A DNA stretch of 64,000 nucleotides from Candidatus Methanoperedens sp. BLZ2 (GCF_002487355.1 NZ_NTMG01000041.1:1-64000), one strand, 5' to 3'. Positions 42,956-51,894 are shown, counted from the first letter of the stretch. The notes: generated from the letters alone by a model not told the origin. Made by a program: numbers and translations.

Positions 42956-43569
42956 CTGATATAAAAACGCTCACGGATTTCCAGAGCGATGCACTAAAGG
43001 AAGTTGGAAATATCGGGATCGGACATGCGACAACTTCCCTTTCCCAGATGGTAAATAAACAGGTGGGGATATCGCTTCCCGAACTTAAATTAATACCTTT
43101 GCTCACGGTGCCACAGCTTGTGAAAAATGAAGACCCTGTTATCGGGATAATACTTGAACTCAAAGGGGATGCAAAAGGCTTTTTGCTCCTTTTATTATCA
43201 AAGCCAACGGCAAAGTTTTTGGTAAGGCTCGTAATTGGTGAAGCCGATGTAACAAAAGGATTCGATGAAATGGAAACATCGGTCCTGAAGGAACTGGGTA
43301 ATATTATGGGGGGTACATATATTTCTGCCCTTTCAAATTTCCTGTCAATATCGATAGGTTTGTCCCCGCCATCAGACGTCTATGATATATCGGATGCGAT
43401 AATTAACCAGGTTGTATGTCTTATGAGCCCGGATGTTGAAGATGTTTTATTCCTCAAGACCCAATTTGATATTAATTCTGAAAAAATCGACGGGAAAATA
43501 TTGATATTTACTGATTCCCACTCTCTTACAAAGATGCTTGAGGCTATCAACAAGCTGGTCGGGAAGTGA
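42952..43569 (+). CDS. cheC: CheY-P phosphatase CheC
   Basis: 205 aa. Two copies of the phosphatase helix: DALKEVGNIGIGHATTSLSQ and SVLKELGNIMGGTYISALSN, both with the E-x2-N pair, so both sites look active. It dephosphorylates CheY-P and is stimulated by CheD. Ends the cheB-cheA-cheR-cheC run. Confidence 0.94.
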   Translation: MTDIKTLTDFQSDALKEVGNIGIGHATTSLSQMVNKQVGISLPELKLIPLLTVPQLVKNEDPVIGIILELKGDAKGFLLLLLSKPTAKFLVRLVIGEADVTKGFDEMETSVLKELGNIMGGTYISALSNFLSISIGLSPPSDVYDISDAIINQVVCLMSPDVEDVLFLKTQFDINSEKIDGKILIFTDSHSLTKMLEAINKLVGK

Positions 43570-43771
43570 ACTGCCGCCCTATAAGTATCTGGCTTCCTGT
43601 TTCATAGTATCTATGTTTAGATTACTCAAGCAGTCCAGAATAAGTCCAGTGGTTTTCTCCCCAACGATATAAAGCTTGATTATTGTTTTTATTATAATAC
43701 CAGCTCACATCATAATAATAAGCATGATTATACTGCTTAGTTATATCCGAATATAGAAGAATAATATAATT
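43570..43771. other. Intergenic region with probable cheD promoter
   Basis: 202 AT-rich bases without gene. TATA-like elements occur around 43735-43760. The tandem TCACAC arrangement of the cheY promoters is not present; only a single CTCACATC is seen. Confidence 0.4.
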
Positions 43772-44260
43772 ATGGATCCGAAACCTGAAAAGATAATTAT
43801 TGGAATTGCAGAACTTGTAGTTGTTCATAATCCTGCGGTACTTGTTACCATCGGTCTTGGGTCTTGCGTGGCCATTTCAATTCGTGACCCGGTAGCCCGG
43901 TACGGAGGACTTTCCCACATACTTCTTCCCAGTATATCCGAGGCAAATAATAAGAGTAATCCTATGAAATTTGCAGATTCAGCCATTGAAATGGTAGTGG
44001 AACTACTACTTGAGAAAGGCTGTGCGAAAAGGAGGTTAGAAGCAAAGATAGCAGGTGGTGCCAGCATGTTCAATATCGGAAGCAGTTCCATCAATATCGG
44101 GGAAAGAAATATCGAAGCAGTTAAGAAAAAACTCAAAGAATTGGAAATCCCGCTTATTGCCAGTGATACTGGTTTGAATTATGGAAGAACTGTCGAATTC
44201 AATATTGCTTCAGGCATTATGTATGTAAAAAGCGCTTTTCATGAGACTAAGGAAATTTAG
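43772..44260 (+). CDS. cheD: Chemoreceptor glutamine deamidase CheD
   Basis: 162 aa. Catalytic Cys in TIGLGSCVAISI, His in GGLSHILLPS, and AKIAGGASMFNIG. It deamidates receptor glutamines and activates CheC. It stands apart from cheC (202 bases) but on the same strand; last gene of the motility block. Confidence 0.95.
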   Translation: MDPKPEKIIIGIAELVVVHNPAVLVTIGLGSCVAISIRDPVARYGGLSHILLPSISEANNKSNPMKFADSAIEMVVELLLEKGCAKRRLEAKIAGGASMFNIGSSSINIGERNIEAVKKKLKELEIPLIASDTGLNYGRTVEFNIASGIMYVKSAFHETKEI

Positions 44261-44267
44261 CTATATT

Positions 44268-45143
44268 TTAATGCCCGATCTGGTGGCCAATTTCAGGAAG
44301 AACACATTCGGCACATTCGAATTGCAGCGTTGTATGGACTATCTGGAATCTTTCCCTTACTATCCGGTTTATTTCACTTATTAATATCTCTGTCTGCTGT
44401 ACATGGATCCTGTCCACAAGCACATGTGCGCTCATGGCATGGATATTTGAGCAAATGCTCCAGATGTGGATATCATGTATCCCTTTTATGCCTTCTATTT
44501 CCATCATTACCTTTGAAAGAATATCCGCATCTACATGCTCTGGTGCAAATTCAAGAAGGATACGGATTGAACCGAAAACGAGTTTGACTGCCCCATAAAG
44601 AAGCATCAGGCCTATTACAATACTTAAGATCGGGTCAACAATATTATTCCCGGTGAAAATAATAACTACTGCGCCTGCTATTACGGCTATGGATGCAAGA
44701 GCATCACCGATCACATGGAGATAGGCACCTTTGATATTGAGGTCATGATGCCCGTGCAGTTTTAAAGCAGCCCAGGCATTGACCAGAAGTCCGACAGTTG
44801 CGATAATGAGCACTTCAAAGCCTTTTACAGGAGGGGGGTTTAAAATCCTTTCATATGCCTCATAAAAGATGAAAACCGAGATCCCTATTATTGTCAATCC
44901 ATTGATCAGGGCGGCAAATATTTCAAACCTGTGATAACCGAAGGTCATATTCCTGTTGGATGGGCGCGCTGAGATCCTGATCGCACCATAGGTAAGTAAT
45001 AAGGCGATAACATCCATGAAAACATGGGCCGCATCCGAGAGCAAGGCAAGGCTGTTTGATATTATCCCGCCTGCAAATTCAAGGAAAAAGATGAATGTTG
45101 TCAGAAAAATTGCGATTTTCAGGTTCTTATTGATGTCTTCCAT
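44268..45143 (-). CDS. Cation diffusion facilitator (Zn/Co/Cd efflux)
   Basis: 291 aa from ATG 45143. Six membrane helices with the metal-site pairs HxxxD (SDAAHVFMDVIALLL) and HVIGDALASIAVI, then a cytoplasmic domain (GIHDIHIWSICSNIHAMSAHV). An H+-driven antiporter of the CzcD type exporting divalent metal. The open frame to 45182 runs into an IS605-like remnant, which supports the shorter start. Convergent with cheD. Confidence 0.92.
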   Translation of the reverse strand: MEDINKNLKIAIFLTTFIFFLEFAGGIISNSLALLSDAAHVFMDVIALLLTYGAIRISARPSNRNMTFGYHRFEIFAALINGLTIIGISVFIFYEAYERILNPPPVKGFEVLIIATVGLLVNAWAALKLHGHHDLNIKGAYLHVIGDALASIAVIAGAVVIIFTGNNIVDPILSIVIGLMLLYGAVKLVFGSIRILLEFAPEHVDADILSKVMMEIEGIKGIHDIHIWSICSNIHAMSAHVLVDRIHVQQTEILISEINRIVRERFQIVHTTLQFECAECVLPEIGHQIGH

Positions 45144-45170
45144 GTGTAATTTATTATTGGGGTTATTAGA

Positions 45171-45400
45171 GTGAACTACCACAGCCTGAAGGCATTGTAG
45201 CTTCCTGCTTCAACGAATACCTGCCGGATTCTCCACAGGCTTGAAATCTTGCAGTTCGTGCAATACTATGTCTCGTTCCTTACTCAGTCTGGTTTGAAAC
45301 TATTTAACGCTATGCCTATCCCCGAAAATAGGTCAACACTCATCTTTTGGTGTTAGCGTTGTTTTACAGCTTCATTGAATTTATGCAGAAAGCGTTTAAT
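45171..45400 (-). mobile_element. Remnant of an IS605/IS1341 (TnpB) right end
   Basis: In minus-strand sense the segment ends with GAAGCAGGAAGCTACAATG, a GCC-TTCA-GGC hairpin and GTGGTAGTTCAC, the typical 3' terminus of archaeal TnpB elements where the gene end and its guide (omega/re) RNA scaffold coincide. In the weakly open frame just before it, ELQDFKPVENPAGIR resembles a decayed TnpB C-terminus. No transposase gene remains. Confidence 0.5.
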
Positions 45401-45430
45401 GGAGAACTCGAAACATGAAGACAAAGCGTC

Positions 45431-45485
45431 ATTACCCCTACATTCTGTATAATAACACAAAATTTAATAAATATGTAGGGGTAAT
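45431..45485 (+). promoter_or_regulatory. 13-bp perfect inverted repeat around the fic promoter
   Basis: ATTACCCCTACAT (45431-45443) and ATGTAGGGGTAAT (45473-45485) are exact reverse complements, 29 bases apart, enclosing an AT-rich TATA-like stretch (AATTTAATAAAT). The second arm ends nine bases before the fic ATG. It can act as a two-site operator or as an mRNA hairpin over the start. Confidence 0.7.
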
Positions 45486-45493
45486 ATAAGAAT

Positions 45494-46402
45494 ATGGCCG
45501 CAATTAGAAAAAAAACAGTGAAAAATCATACATATTATTATATCGAGCACAGCTTCCGTGAAGGAGACAGAGTGCACAAGAAAGAGAAGATCATTGGAAA
45601 AGCCCTCCCTTCGAATATCGAAGAATTGAAACAGGAATATATGGCAGAGTTCATGGCTGAAATTTATAAAGAAAAATGGCTGGATAGATTCGATGAAATA
45701 AAAGCAGCATTCTTAAAACAGGAAAAAATCACCCCAAAATCCGCGAGGGAAAAAGAAATTGAGACTTTCGCCATCAGGTTCACCTATGACACAAACCGGA
45801 TCGAAGGCTCAACCCTTACGCTCAGGGATACGGCAGACCTGCTTGAAAAAGGGATAACTTCAGGCAAAAGACCCATAAATGATGTAAAAGAGGCGCAGGC
45901 GCACAAAAACGCATTCTACGAAATGCTGGATTATAAAAAAGACCTCTCTCTGAATACTATATTGTATTTCCATAAAAAGTTGTTCGAAAGCACAAAAGCC
46001 GACATAGCCGGAATTATCAGGGCGCATCAGGTAGCTATCGCAGGAAGCAAATTCATACCGCCATTTCCTGCAGAAGTCTATCCGCTGCTCATGGAATTTT
46101 TCAAATGGTACGACAGAACCAAAGATAAAATGCATCCGGTACAACTCGCAGCGCTGATTCACCTCAAACTTGTAACCATCCATCCTTTCGCAGATGGGAA
46201 TGGAAGAATCAGCAGATTGATGATGAACTTTATTTTTCACAAAAATGATTTTCCAATGCTGAACATACCTTATGAAAAAAGAGCCGGTTATTACAGCGCT
46301 CTTGAAAGGTCTCAGACAAAAAAACAAGAGGATATATTCTTACAATGGTTTTTCAAACGATATTTGAAAGAATGCAGGTTTAAGCCTCTGGCTAATAAAT
46401 AA
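45494..46402 (+). CDS. Fic-family AMPylase-like protein
   Basis: 302 aa. The active-site motif HPFADGNGR (about 231-239) is complete. An upstream inhibitory helix, TNRIEGS near residue 100, fits the (S/T)xxxE(G/N) motif of class II Fic proteins, so it is self-inhibited. The first 45 residues (YYYIEHSFREGDRVHKKEKIIGK) form a beta region seen in many archaeal Fic proteins. It probably transfers AMP from ATP to a protein target. It stands in an accessory region with transposon and toxin remnants. Confidence 0.92.
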   Translation: MAAIRKKTVKNHTYYYIEHSFREGDRVHKKEKIIGKALPSNIEELKQEYMAEFMAEIYKEKWLDRFDEIKAAFLKQEKITPKSAREKEIETFAIRFTYDTNRIEGSTLTLRDTADLLEKGITSGKRPINDVKEAQAHKNAFYEMLDYKKDLSLNTILYFHKKLFESTKADIAGIIRAHQVAIAGSKFIPPFPAEVYPLLMEFFKWYDRTKDKMHPVQLAALIHLKLVTIHPFADGNGRISRLMMNFIFHKNDFPMLNIPYEKRAGYYSALERSQTKKQEDIFLQWFFKRYLKECRFKPLANK

Positions 46403-46454
46403 TAAAAACTAAAAAAAAGTTGGCATTGATATTCCTATCAGCGCCCGATGTTAT

Positions 46455-46661
46455 TTAAAATCTTTTTGGTCTATGGTTCTGGTAGCATTCCCTGCAATAT
46501 ACCGGTCTGTCGCCGGATGGCTTGAAGGGTACTTCAGTTTCCTGTTTACAGTCTGCACAGGTTGCTTTGAACATTTCTCTTGGCCCCATGTGCATATCTC
46601 TTGGACCTGTTGCTCTGAATCCACCGCTGCTGCGGCTGTCGCTTTTTCTATCGTTACTCAT
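46455..46661 (-). CDS. Small CxxC zinc-ribbon protein
   Basis: 68 aa starting MSNDRKSDSRSSGGFRA (GGAGATAT upstream). Two zinc pairs: CADC and CREC (KATCADCKQETEVPF, RPVYCRECYQNHRPKRF), as in the CxxC-CxxC-SSSS type family of small nucleic-acid-binding proteins found in ultrasmall and methanogenic archaea. Arg/Gly-rich N-terminus suggests RNA binding. It follows the TRAM gene by 25 bases on the same strand. Confidence 0.8.
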   Translation of the reverse strand: MSNDRKSDSRSSGGFRATGPRDMHMGPREMFKATCADCKQETEVPFKPSGDRPVYCRECYQNHRPKRF

Positions 46662-46686
46662 ATATATCTCCGTTGATTTTGTTATT

Positions 46687-46899
46687 TTAATTCTTTCCAG
46701 CAAGTGCTGCAATTGCAAATCTTTGCATTACCCGCTCGATCTTAATCGTTACCTGGTCTCCGATTTTCGTGCCTGGCACAAAAATCACTAAACCCTGTAT
46801 ATGTGCTATTCCATCTCCTTCTCTGGCAATGCTATCGATCTTTACATCGTGGATAGCGCCTTGCGAGACCGGAGAAATTCTATCTTCTTCTGTTAACAA
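46687..46899 (-). CDS. TRAM-domain RNA-binding protein
   Basis: About 70 aa. VKIDSIAREGDGIAHIQGLVIFVPGTKIGDQVTIKIERV is a complete TRAM domain. Stand-alone TRAM proteins of archaea act as RNA chaperones, often cold-induced. I favour a TTG start at 46899 preceded by AGAGGT; the frame is open to 46944. Upstream at 46987-47003 is a GACAACT-GAT-AGTTGTC palindrome that could be operator or leader hairpin. Confidence 0.88.
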   Translation of the reverse strand: MLTEEDRISPVSQGAIHDVKIDSIAREGDGIAHIQGLVIFVPGTKIGDQVTIKIERVMQRFAIAALAGKN

Positions 46900-46986
46900 A
46901 TTTTTACCTCTGTTTATTTTTAACCAATCTACCAAAAAAAGCAAACACAGAGGGGAAAACCCTAAACTCTATAAATTACCTAATTA

Positions 46987-47003
46987 GACAACTGATAGTT
47001 GTC
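46987..47003 (-). promoter_or_regulatory. 17-bp palindrome upstream of the TRAM gene
   Basis: GACAACT (46987-46993) and AGTTGTC (46997-47003) flank GAT. It lies some 90 bases before the TRAM start, close to TATA-like DNA (AGTATATAAGC at about 47017-47027 on the plus strand), so it could be an operator between TATA and start or a leader hairpin. Confidence 0.45.
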
Positions 47004-47126
47004 AATGCAGCATAATAGTATATAAGCTTTTTGGGTACTTTTATATATACGTTCCTCTTCACACCTGCGGGTGAACAGATGTGATTTTGCGGTTTTTTTT
47101 TCAGGATCATTCCTGAAAATTTCTAA

Positions 47127-47819
47127 TCAATCCATTCCAGTGTATCCGCATACTCCAACACGCGGTGAATTGACTACAGGCAGCAGCATCTCTTCGCCGC
47201 ATTCATGACCTGAAGAACAGTCATCACAAACCCATCCTTCGTTGTTACAACCGCACCGTCTGCAAATATATGTGGCGATCTTTCCGCACGAATTGCATAC
47301 CAGTAATGGCGGTTCATTTCTTGCAAGGACCACGACCGAACTATCAGAATCTTCGATTTCCCGTTCACCAACCACTTTCAGGTCAAGCTGTGTGGTGCTT
47401 CCGAAATCATATTCATAGCTGAACTTCTTACCAGGACTCAGAACCTTATCAAGGATATAATGCATGCTTAGATCCTCTTTGAAAAACTCATCTGTCTCTG
47501 ACAAATATCTTTTTCCATCGATCACAAACATGCTCATGTGCCCGCAGCATTCCACCCATGTATCTCTCAGGAAATTATCAAGTCTCCTGAGTATTGTATT
47601 TGCAGGAACTTCAAGATACATCCAGTATTCGTTAAAGAGGCTTCCTTCGACAAGGATGGTGAATAATTTTGCTCCTACAGGCACCTGATCTCCTGAACCT
47701 TCCCTTGCTGAGTGACCGCTTGATTCCAGATGCTTCTTCATAGCTGTTTTGCTGAAGCTTTTGCTGCAAACGGCGCAGGTTCCGTTGGTTTTTTGTGGTT
47801 TAAATTGTTGATGTTTCAT
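47127..47819 (-). CDS. pRiA4b ORF-3-like protein with zinc fingers
   Basis: 230 aa. An N-terminal C2H2-like finger (CAVCSKSFSKTAMKKHLESSGH), a central domain with FNEYWMYLEVPANTILRRLDNFLRDTWVECCGH and YDFGSTTQLDLKVVG (plasmid pRiA4b ORF-3-like fold), and a C-terminal Cys-rich ribbon with CNSCGK, CRRCGC and CDDCSS. The family is linked to mobile DNA but its activity is unknown. Confidence 0.8.
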   Translation of the reverse strand: MKHQQFKPQKTNGTCAVCSKSFSKTAMKKHLESSGHSAREGSGDQVPVGAKLFTILVEGSLFNEYWMYLEVPANTILRRLDNFLRDTWVECCGHMSMFVIDGKRYLSETDEFFKEDLSMHYILDKVLSPGKKFSYEYDFGSTTQLDLKVVGEREIEDSDSSVVVLARNEPPLLVCNSCGKIATYICRRCGCNNEGWVCDDCSSGHECGEEMLLPVVNSPRVGVCGYTGMD

Positions 47820-47823
47820 TTTT

Positions 47824-48097
47824 TCAGCGACTATTTATATCTAAATATCTGGCTATTCTTAAGACGAAATGATCACCTTTTTCAATCATTTCCTGAGCTT
47901 CATCTTCAGTTATCACAAAAGTGTACTCATAATCACCTAATTGTCTTTTTTCAAAAGCACGAGTAAGTTCTTTACTCATCTCCTTTTCAAAAATAGACTC
48001 TGGATACTGATGATTCATAATCTCCTGACATTAAAAGAATTTTAGCGCTCTCCAGGTATTTTCTTGACCTCGCCATTAGAGAATCAATCTCTTTCAT
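47824..48097 (-). pseudogene. Broken HEPN-domain toxin gene
   Basis: The 5' part reads MKEIDSLMARSRKYLESA...YESSVSRVYF, a typical HEPN start, and overlaps the MNT stop as ATGA. The frame then meets a stop; the C-terminal part continues in another frame (KEMSKELTRAFEKRQLGDYEYTF...HFVLRIARYL). The middle of the domain, including the RxxxxH site, is missing. So an internal deletion plus frameshift has disabled it. Confidence 0.7.
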
Positions 48098-48414
48098 GCA
48101 GTTATGCCTTCTTTATGTATGTTTATTAACAGTGGACTTTTTACGGCCGAATAGTTCTTTTCAGATACGGGATATACTGATATTAAAGCATTATATTTCA
48201 TTTGAAGGTCTGTTATTATATTTATCATGCGGTCTATTTCCTTTCCAGGATTAACATCTCCTTCAAGCAATATTGCAAGATCAATGTCCGAATGTTCTTT
48301 TTGATCGCCTCGTGCCCAAGAACCATAAAGAATAATATTTTTTAATCGTTTTCCATAGAGATTTTGGACTTTTGCTTTGAATTCTTCGATTATTAGTTTG
48401 ATATTCTCTTGCAT
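48094..48414 (-). CDS. MNT-type minimal nucleotidyltransferase (antitoxin of HEPN/MNT pair)
   Basis: 106 aa from ATG 48414. The signature GSWARGDQKEHSDIDLAILL has the GSx10DxD metal-binding motif of the DNA pol beta superfamily. MNT proteins AMPylate and silence their HEPN partner. Upstream frame up to 48558 runs through a transposon-end hairpin and is not coding. The partner HEPN gene is broken, so this MNT may be a survivor. Confidence 0.87.
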   Translation of the reverse strand: MQENIKLIIEEFKAKVQNLYGKRLKNIILYGSWARGDQKEHSDIDLAILLEGDVNPGKEIDRMINIITDLQMKYNALISVYPVSEKNYSAVKSPLLINIHKEGITA

Positions 48415-48529
48415 GATTTTATAATTGGTCGTGAATGATTTAATGTTAACTCTTATTAGCCACTTCTGATTTACTTGTCTTTTGGATAAATAATTAAAAT
48501 TTTTTTTCTTATTCTGCAAAGCTCCAACC

Positions 48530-48700
48530 TTCTCACCCCGGAATAAATTCCGGGGCATCCATGCCTTCGGCTTCGGATTCTGTAGAGAAAGTCAACGACC
48601 CCCGAATTCGGCGGGCATCAGGTTGATGCTCATGGATTTTGAATTCCCGTCAGTTTGTTTTTTCTCAATATATTGATTCAGGCGCATGTTTGCTTAATGA
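48530..48700 (-). mobile_element. Second probable TnpB-element right-end remnant
   Basis: Minus-strand sense: GGCATGGATGCCCCGGAATT and its continuation give a perfect 9-bp hairpin (ATTCCGGGG/CCCCGGAAT at 48536-48555) followed by TGAGAAGG; a GCATCA/TGATGC hairpin lies at 48615-48629. The layout GATGC-hairpin-TGA(G/C) matches the element end at 51905. No transposase gene is left. Confidence 0.4.
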
Positions 48701-48792
48701 TTGGTGGACAAAATAACTAATGGAAGACTTTAAAAAAAATATGGTGGGGCGTAAGTATCGCCCCAGTTATAGAATATATCCTTTTGCTGAAC

Positions 48793-51504
48793 TTATTTAT
48801 GAATAACGATGCTTCCACCGCCTATTTCCTGTGGATTTACGGCTTCCATATCATCTGATCCACCCACGTTGTCATAAACAACCGTTCCCGTAGCTTTGTC
48901 CACGATCTTGATACGGAATTTGTCAACCCCTCCTCCGCCGGGTAATTGACCATCAGTTGCAGTCAAGAGAAAACCATAGTCGCCAGTGCCATTGATCGTG
49001 CCCGAGCCTTTGTACTGTGCTTTAACCCCTGCAACCACAAGCCACTGATAAACCGTACTCTTGAAGTTCAGATTGCCTTCTTTGAACTGGAACTCAGTCT
49101 CACCTGTTGGGATATTAGCTCCTTTCTGGTATTTTGAGACAAAACCAAAGTTTGCGTGTCCTTCCAATAATGTATCGGCTGTGTATGCCCCAGCTTTTGA
49201 AATAATCCATCCTCCTCCAGTCACGAATCCACCAGAAGGATCGTAAACAACAAGTAAGTTGCACTTCTCTTGTCCCGTGTTATCAACAACATCTATACCC
49301 CGGATACAAAGATCATACACACCAGGCTCCGGTATTGAGACTGTCGCTGTTACTTCCTCAGCAGGTTCGTCGAAAAGACCATCTGTCGCACTCATTGATT
49401 TCCAGGATGCTCCATCTATGCTATACTCAGCGGATTTGATATTAGAACTTCCATTTGTAGTATCATCTATCGGTGCATTAAGAATAATATCGGTGTTAAT
49501 TTTCACAGGATCGGATATTCCAACGATATTCGAAACAATTGGGCCGCTATTATCGTAACCAACAACAAAATATGAAAATGAATCCACCTGACCGCAGATG
49601 ATATTCCTATCAATGTCAGGATAGCCGGGCGAAGTTACATCATCCCAGCCTGTTCCACCCTCACTCCAGTGGAATATCTTGAGATGCGCTTCTCTCTCCA
49701 GCGGCATGCCTATATCGTCGTAGTTGATACAAACAGTGACTGGAGGTGTGAATACGGCTGATGTGGATAGTTCATAGTAATTGCCCAGAAACATAAAATC
49801 ATCTTTATCAGGTCCCGGATTTGTTGTAGATTGGGTTACAGTGGTATCACCTGCAGTTGTGACTTCATTATATAAAATTGAAACATGAGCATCAGGATTT
49901 ATTTGGACATTACTTCCTACAGGTGTGTTGCCTCGGGGTAGCCAACCGTCAGGGCTTATCCATGGCAAATTATCCCATCCACTAGAAAAGACATAAGGCT
50001 CATCACAAAAGTTATCACCGTTAATATTATTGCAGCCCTCTTCAGGAGTATCATAGTCACTATAGTAGTTGCCACCTATGGGTGCTTCAAGGTTGAAGAT
50101 ATTATTGTCGGTATAGACAATAGCCTGTGTTGGATTGTTGATTAAGTTGTTGTTATAGATAATATTGTTGCAGCAACTCTCCATATTGTTGCTAGAACTC
50201 ACCCCGATACCATATGTTCTGCTGTTCAAGACAGTGTTGTTCTTGACCATGTTATTGCTAGATTGGTACACCCAGATACCTAAGTTGTTGTCCAAGACAG
50301 TGTTTCCACTCAGGATATTGTTACTAACAAGAAACGTTACAATGCCACCCTTACTATTCGAAACTATATTGCCGCTGACGGTGTTGTAATTGCTGGATTC
50401 AGCCAGCATAATGCCAAAATTACTTTTTGAGACATTGTTGCTGCTGACATTGTTGTTGTTGCTGTTCATCACTAGAATGATGTCACCTACAAATATTCCA
50501 CCAACAAAGTCAACCGGACCGTTGTTCGAACCAATGTTTGCGTTTATCTGGTTGTTGCTGGATTTGGATAGATAGATGCCTCCAAAAATGTGGTTCGAGA
50601 TATTGTTACTGCTGACCGTGTTGTAGCTAGAAGAAATCAGCCAAATGCCCCCATAGCTGTTGTTCGAGAGATTATTGCTGCTAACGGTGTTGTAGCTGGA
50701 AAAATCCAGATAAATGCCCCCATAGCTGTTGTTCGAGAGATTGTTGCTGCTGATCGTGTTGTAACTGGATGTACCCAGATAGATTCCATATGAAAAATCA
50801 TTGATATTCAGGTTACTGATATTGACCCCTGTTCTTCCGCTGAGGAACACACCGCTACCGTCACCAAGTCCTGTCAGGGTATATCCATTGCCTTCCAGGG
50901 TTATGCCGTCGCTGTCAATTTGAATAGTATCTGTCAAATCGGTTGTCAGGGTGCATGTCTTGATTGTGGCATCCCACGTTCCAAATGTGGTACAATCTCC
51001 GCCAGTTGCATCATCAATAATAAACTTGGTGCTAGGTTTGGGCTGGATGAAGACAAGGTGCTTGTGAGATAAATCCTGCGTATAAGTATAGTTGCCATTG
51101 GCATCTGTCGTGAAAGCGACGTGATTGTGATAATTATCTTCGTATTTGTGGTAAGTAGTTAAGGGTAAAAAGCCGCCGAGAGTTATCTGCGTTGAAATGG
51201 CATCAGAATTTGACTCAATATGTATTGTAACCATTTCAGGAACAGATTCGAGGATCAGCTTAATAGATTCAGAGCTGTAAAGAGTTGTGTTCAAATACTC
51301 ACTTTTATTCAATTCAAAATAAGTTCCATTTCCTTCAATTCTCCAGGGGAATTGAAACGAATCAGAAAAATTAATTTCTGGGGGCAAAGGCAATTGTGTC
51401 TCTGCTTGTACAAATCCCACACCAACGAATAATACTAACAACGTTATTCCAAAAGCTATCCTGAGGGCATGACCTCTTTGCTTGTGAGTTCTATTAGATA
51501 CCAT
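48793..51504 (-). CDS. Large secreted right-handed beta-helix surface protein
   Basis: 903 aa. Signal peptide (IAFGITLLVLFVGVGFVQA), N-terminal beta region, then about 12 parallel beta-helix coils (about 205-470) of the NosD/PbH1 kind with the motif SSYNTVSSNNLSNNSYGGIYL, three being nearly identical. A metal-site-like NGDNFCDEPYVF follows, then a domain with VCINYDDIGMPLE, an Ig-like domain (VSNIVGISDPVKINTDIILN) and a C-terminal domain (GGGWIISKAGAYTADTLLEG) of the post-COAP-1 type. No C-terminal membrane anchor. Likely an S-layer-associated polysaccharide-binding or adhesion protein. Confidence 0.82.
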   Translation of the reverse strand: MVSNRTHKQRGHALRIAFGITLLVLFVGVGFVQAETQLPLPPEINFSDSFQFPWRIEGNGTYFELNKSEYLNTTLYSSESIKLILESVPEMVTIHIESNSDAISTQITLGGFLPLTTYHKYEDNYHNHVAFTTDANGNYTYTQDLSHKHLVFIQPKPSTKFIIDDATGGDCTTFGTWDATIKTCTLTTDLTDTIQIDSDGITLEGNGYTLTGLGDGSGVFLSGRTGVNISNLNINDFSYGIYLGTSSYNTISSNNLSNNSYGGIYLDFSSYNTVSSNNLSNNSYGGIWLISSSYNTVSSNNISNHIFGGIYLSKSSNNQINANIGSNNGPVDFVGGIFVGDIILVMNSNNNNVSSNNVSKSNFGIMLAESSNYNTVSGNIVSNSKGGIVTFLVSNNILSGNTVLDNNLGIWVYQSSNNMVKNNTVLNSRTYGIGVSSSNNMESCCNNIIYNNNLINNPTQAIVYTDNNIFNLEAPIGGNYYSDYDTPEEGCNNINGDNFCDEPYVFSSGWDNLPWISPDGWLPRGNTPVGSNVQINPDAHVSILYNEVTTAGDTTVTQSTTNPGPDKDDFMFLGNYYELSTSAVFTPPVTVCINYDDIGMPLEREAHLKIFHWSEGGTGWDDVTSPGYPDIDRNIICGQVDSFSYFVVGYDNSGPIVSNIVGISDPVKINTDIILNAPIDDTTNGSSNIKSAEYSIDGASWKSMSATDGLFDEPAEEVTATVSIPEPGVYDLCIRGIDVVDNTGQEKCNLLVVYDPSGGFVTGGGWIISKAGAYTADTLLEGHANFGFVSKYQKGANIPTGETEFQFKEGNLNFKSTVYQWLVVAGVKAQYKGSGTINGTGDYGFLLTATDGQLPGGGGVDKFRIKIVDKATGTVVYDNVGGSDDMEAVNPQEIGGGSIVIHK
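50590..50800 (-). repeat. Near-identical coils in the beta-helix gene
   Basis: Three copies of a roughly 69-base unit (reading CTGTTGTTCGAGAG...GTTGTAGCT on the plus strand) encode successive beta-helix coils. The high DNA identity implies recent internal duplication and permits slippage that would change coil number. Confidence 0.65.
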
Positions 51505-51894
51505 TTTTTCACACCTGTCCCGCTGTATTGCAGCGTGGTTGCATATTTGTCAATAGCAGGTTGTATATAAGATTTGTTAATTATATTGAGCACATAAATA
51601 ATTATTATACTAATAATAGAAAAAACTCTAATAAAAATGAAAGCTATTTTTCCACAGTGATAGAAGCGTCAAATTAAAAAATCCTTTACCTTCTGTTGAA
51701 TTTAAACGCATCCTATAATGAAGGTCTGCTTCTTGTCGGCATTACTGGTCTGACATTTTGTTCTGTATAAATAAAAATTCAGATCACTGTATTAAAATTC
51801 GAATGAAGCAATAAACGAGTTTCTTAGGCGCCGAGTTTTCAGGTTTTAGATGGTTATTCTGGATTCATATTGCCTTTCGAGAGCATGAGGGTTA
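51505..51894. other. Gene-free AT-rich region upstream of the beta-helix gene
   Basis: About 390 bases without a credible gene. The minus-strand promoter of the surface protein probably lies in the AT-rich stretch 51560-51640; a CGCTG-TATTG-CAGCG hairpin is in its leader near 51522-51536. Confidence 0.4.

Noticed and set aside
43622-43828. 68-codon Asn/Tyr-rich minus-strand frame
   Set aside because: Low-complexity AT-rich frame overlapping the cheD start; no ribosome site.
48415-48558. N-terminal extension of the MNT protein
   Set aside because: The extension begins in a transposon-end hairpin, has no ribosome site and is not part of the MNT family length.
50590-50800. CRISPR-like regularly spaced repeats
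   Set aside because: They are in-frame coding repeats for beta-helix coils; there are no unique spacers and no cas genes.
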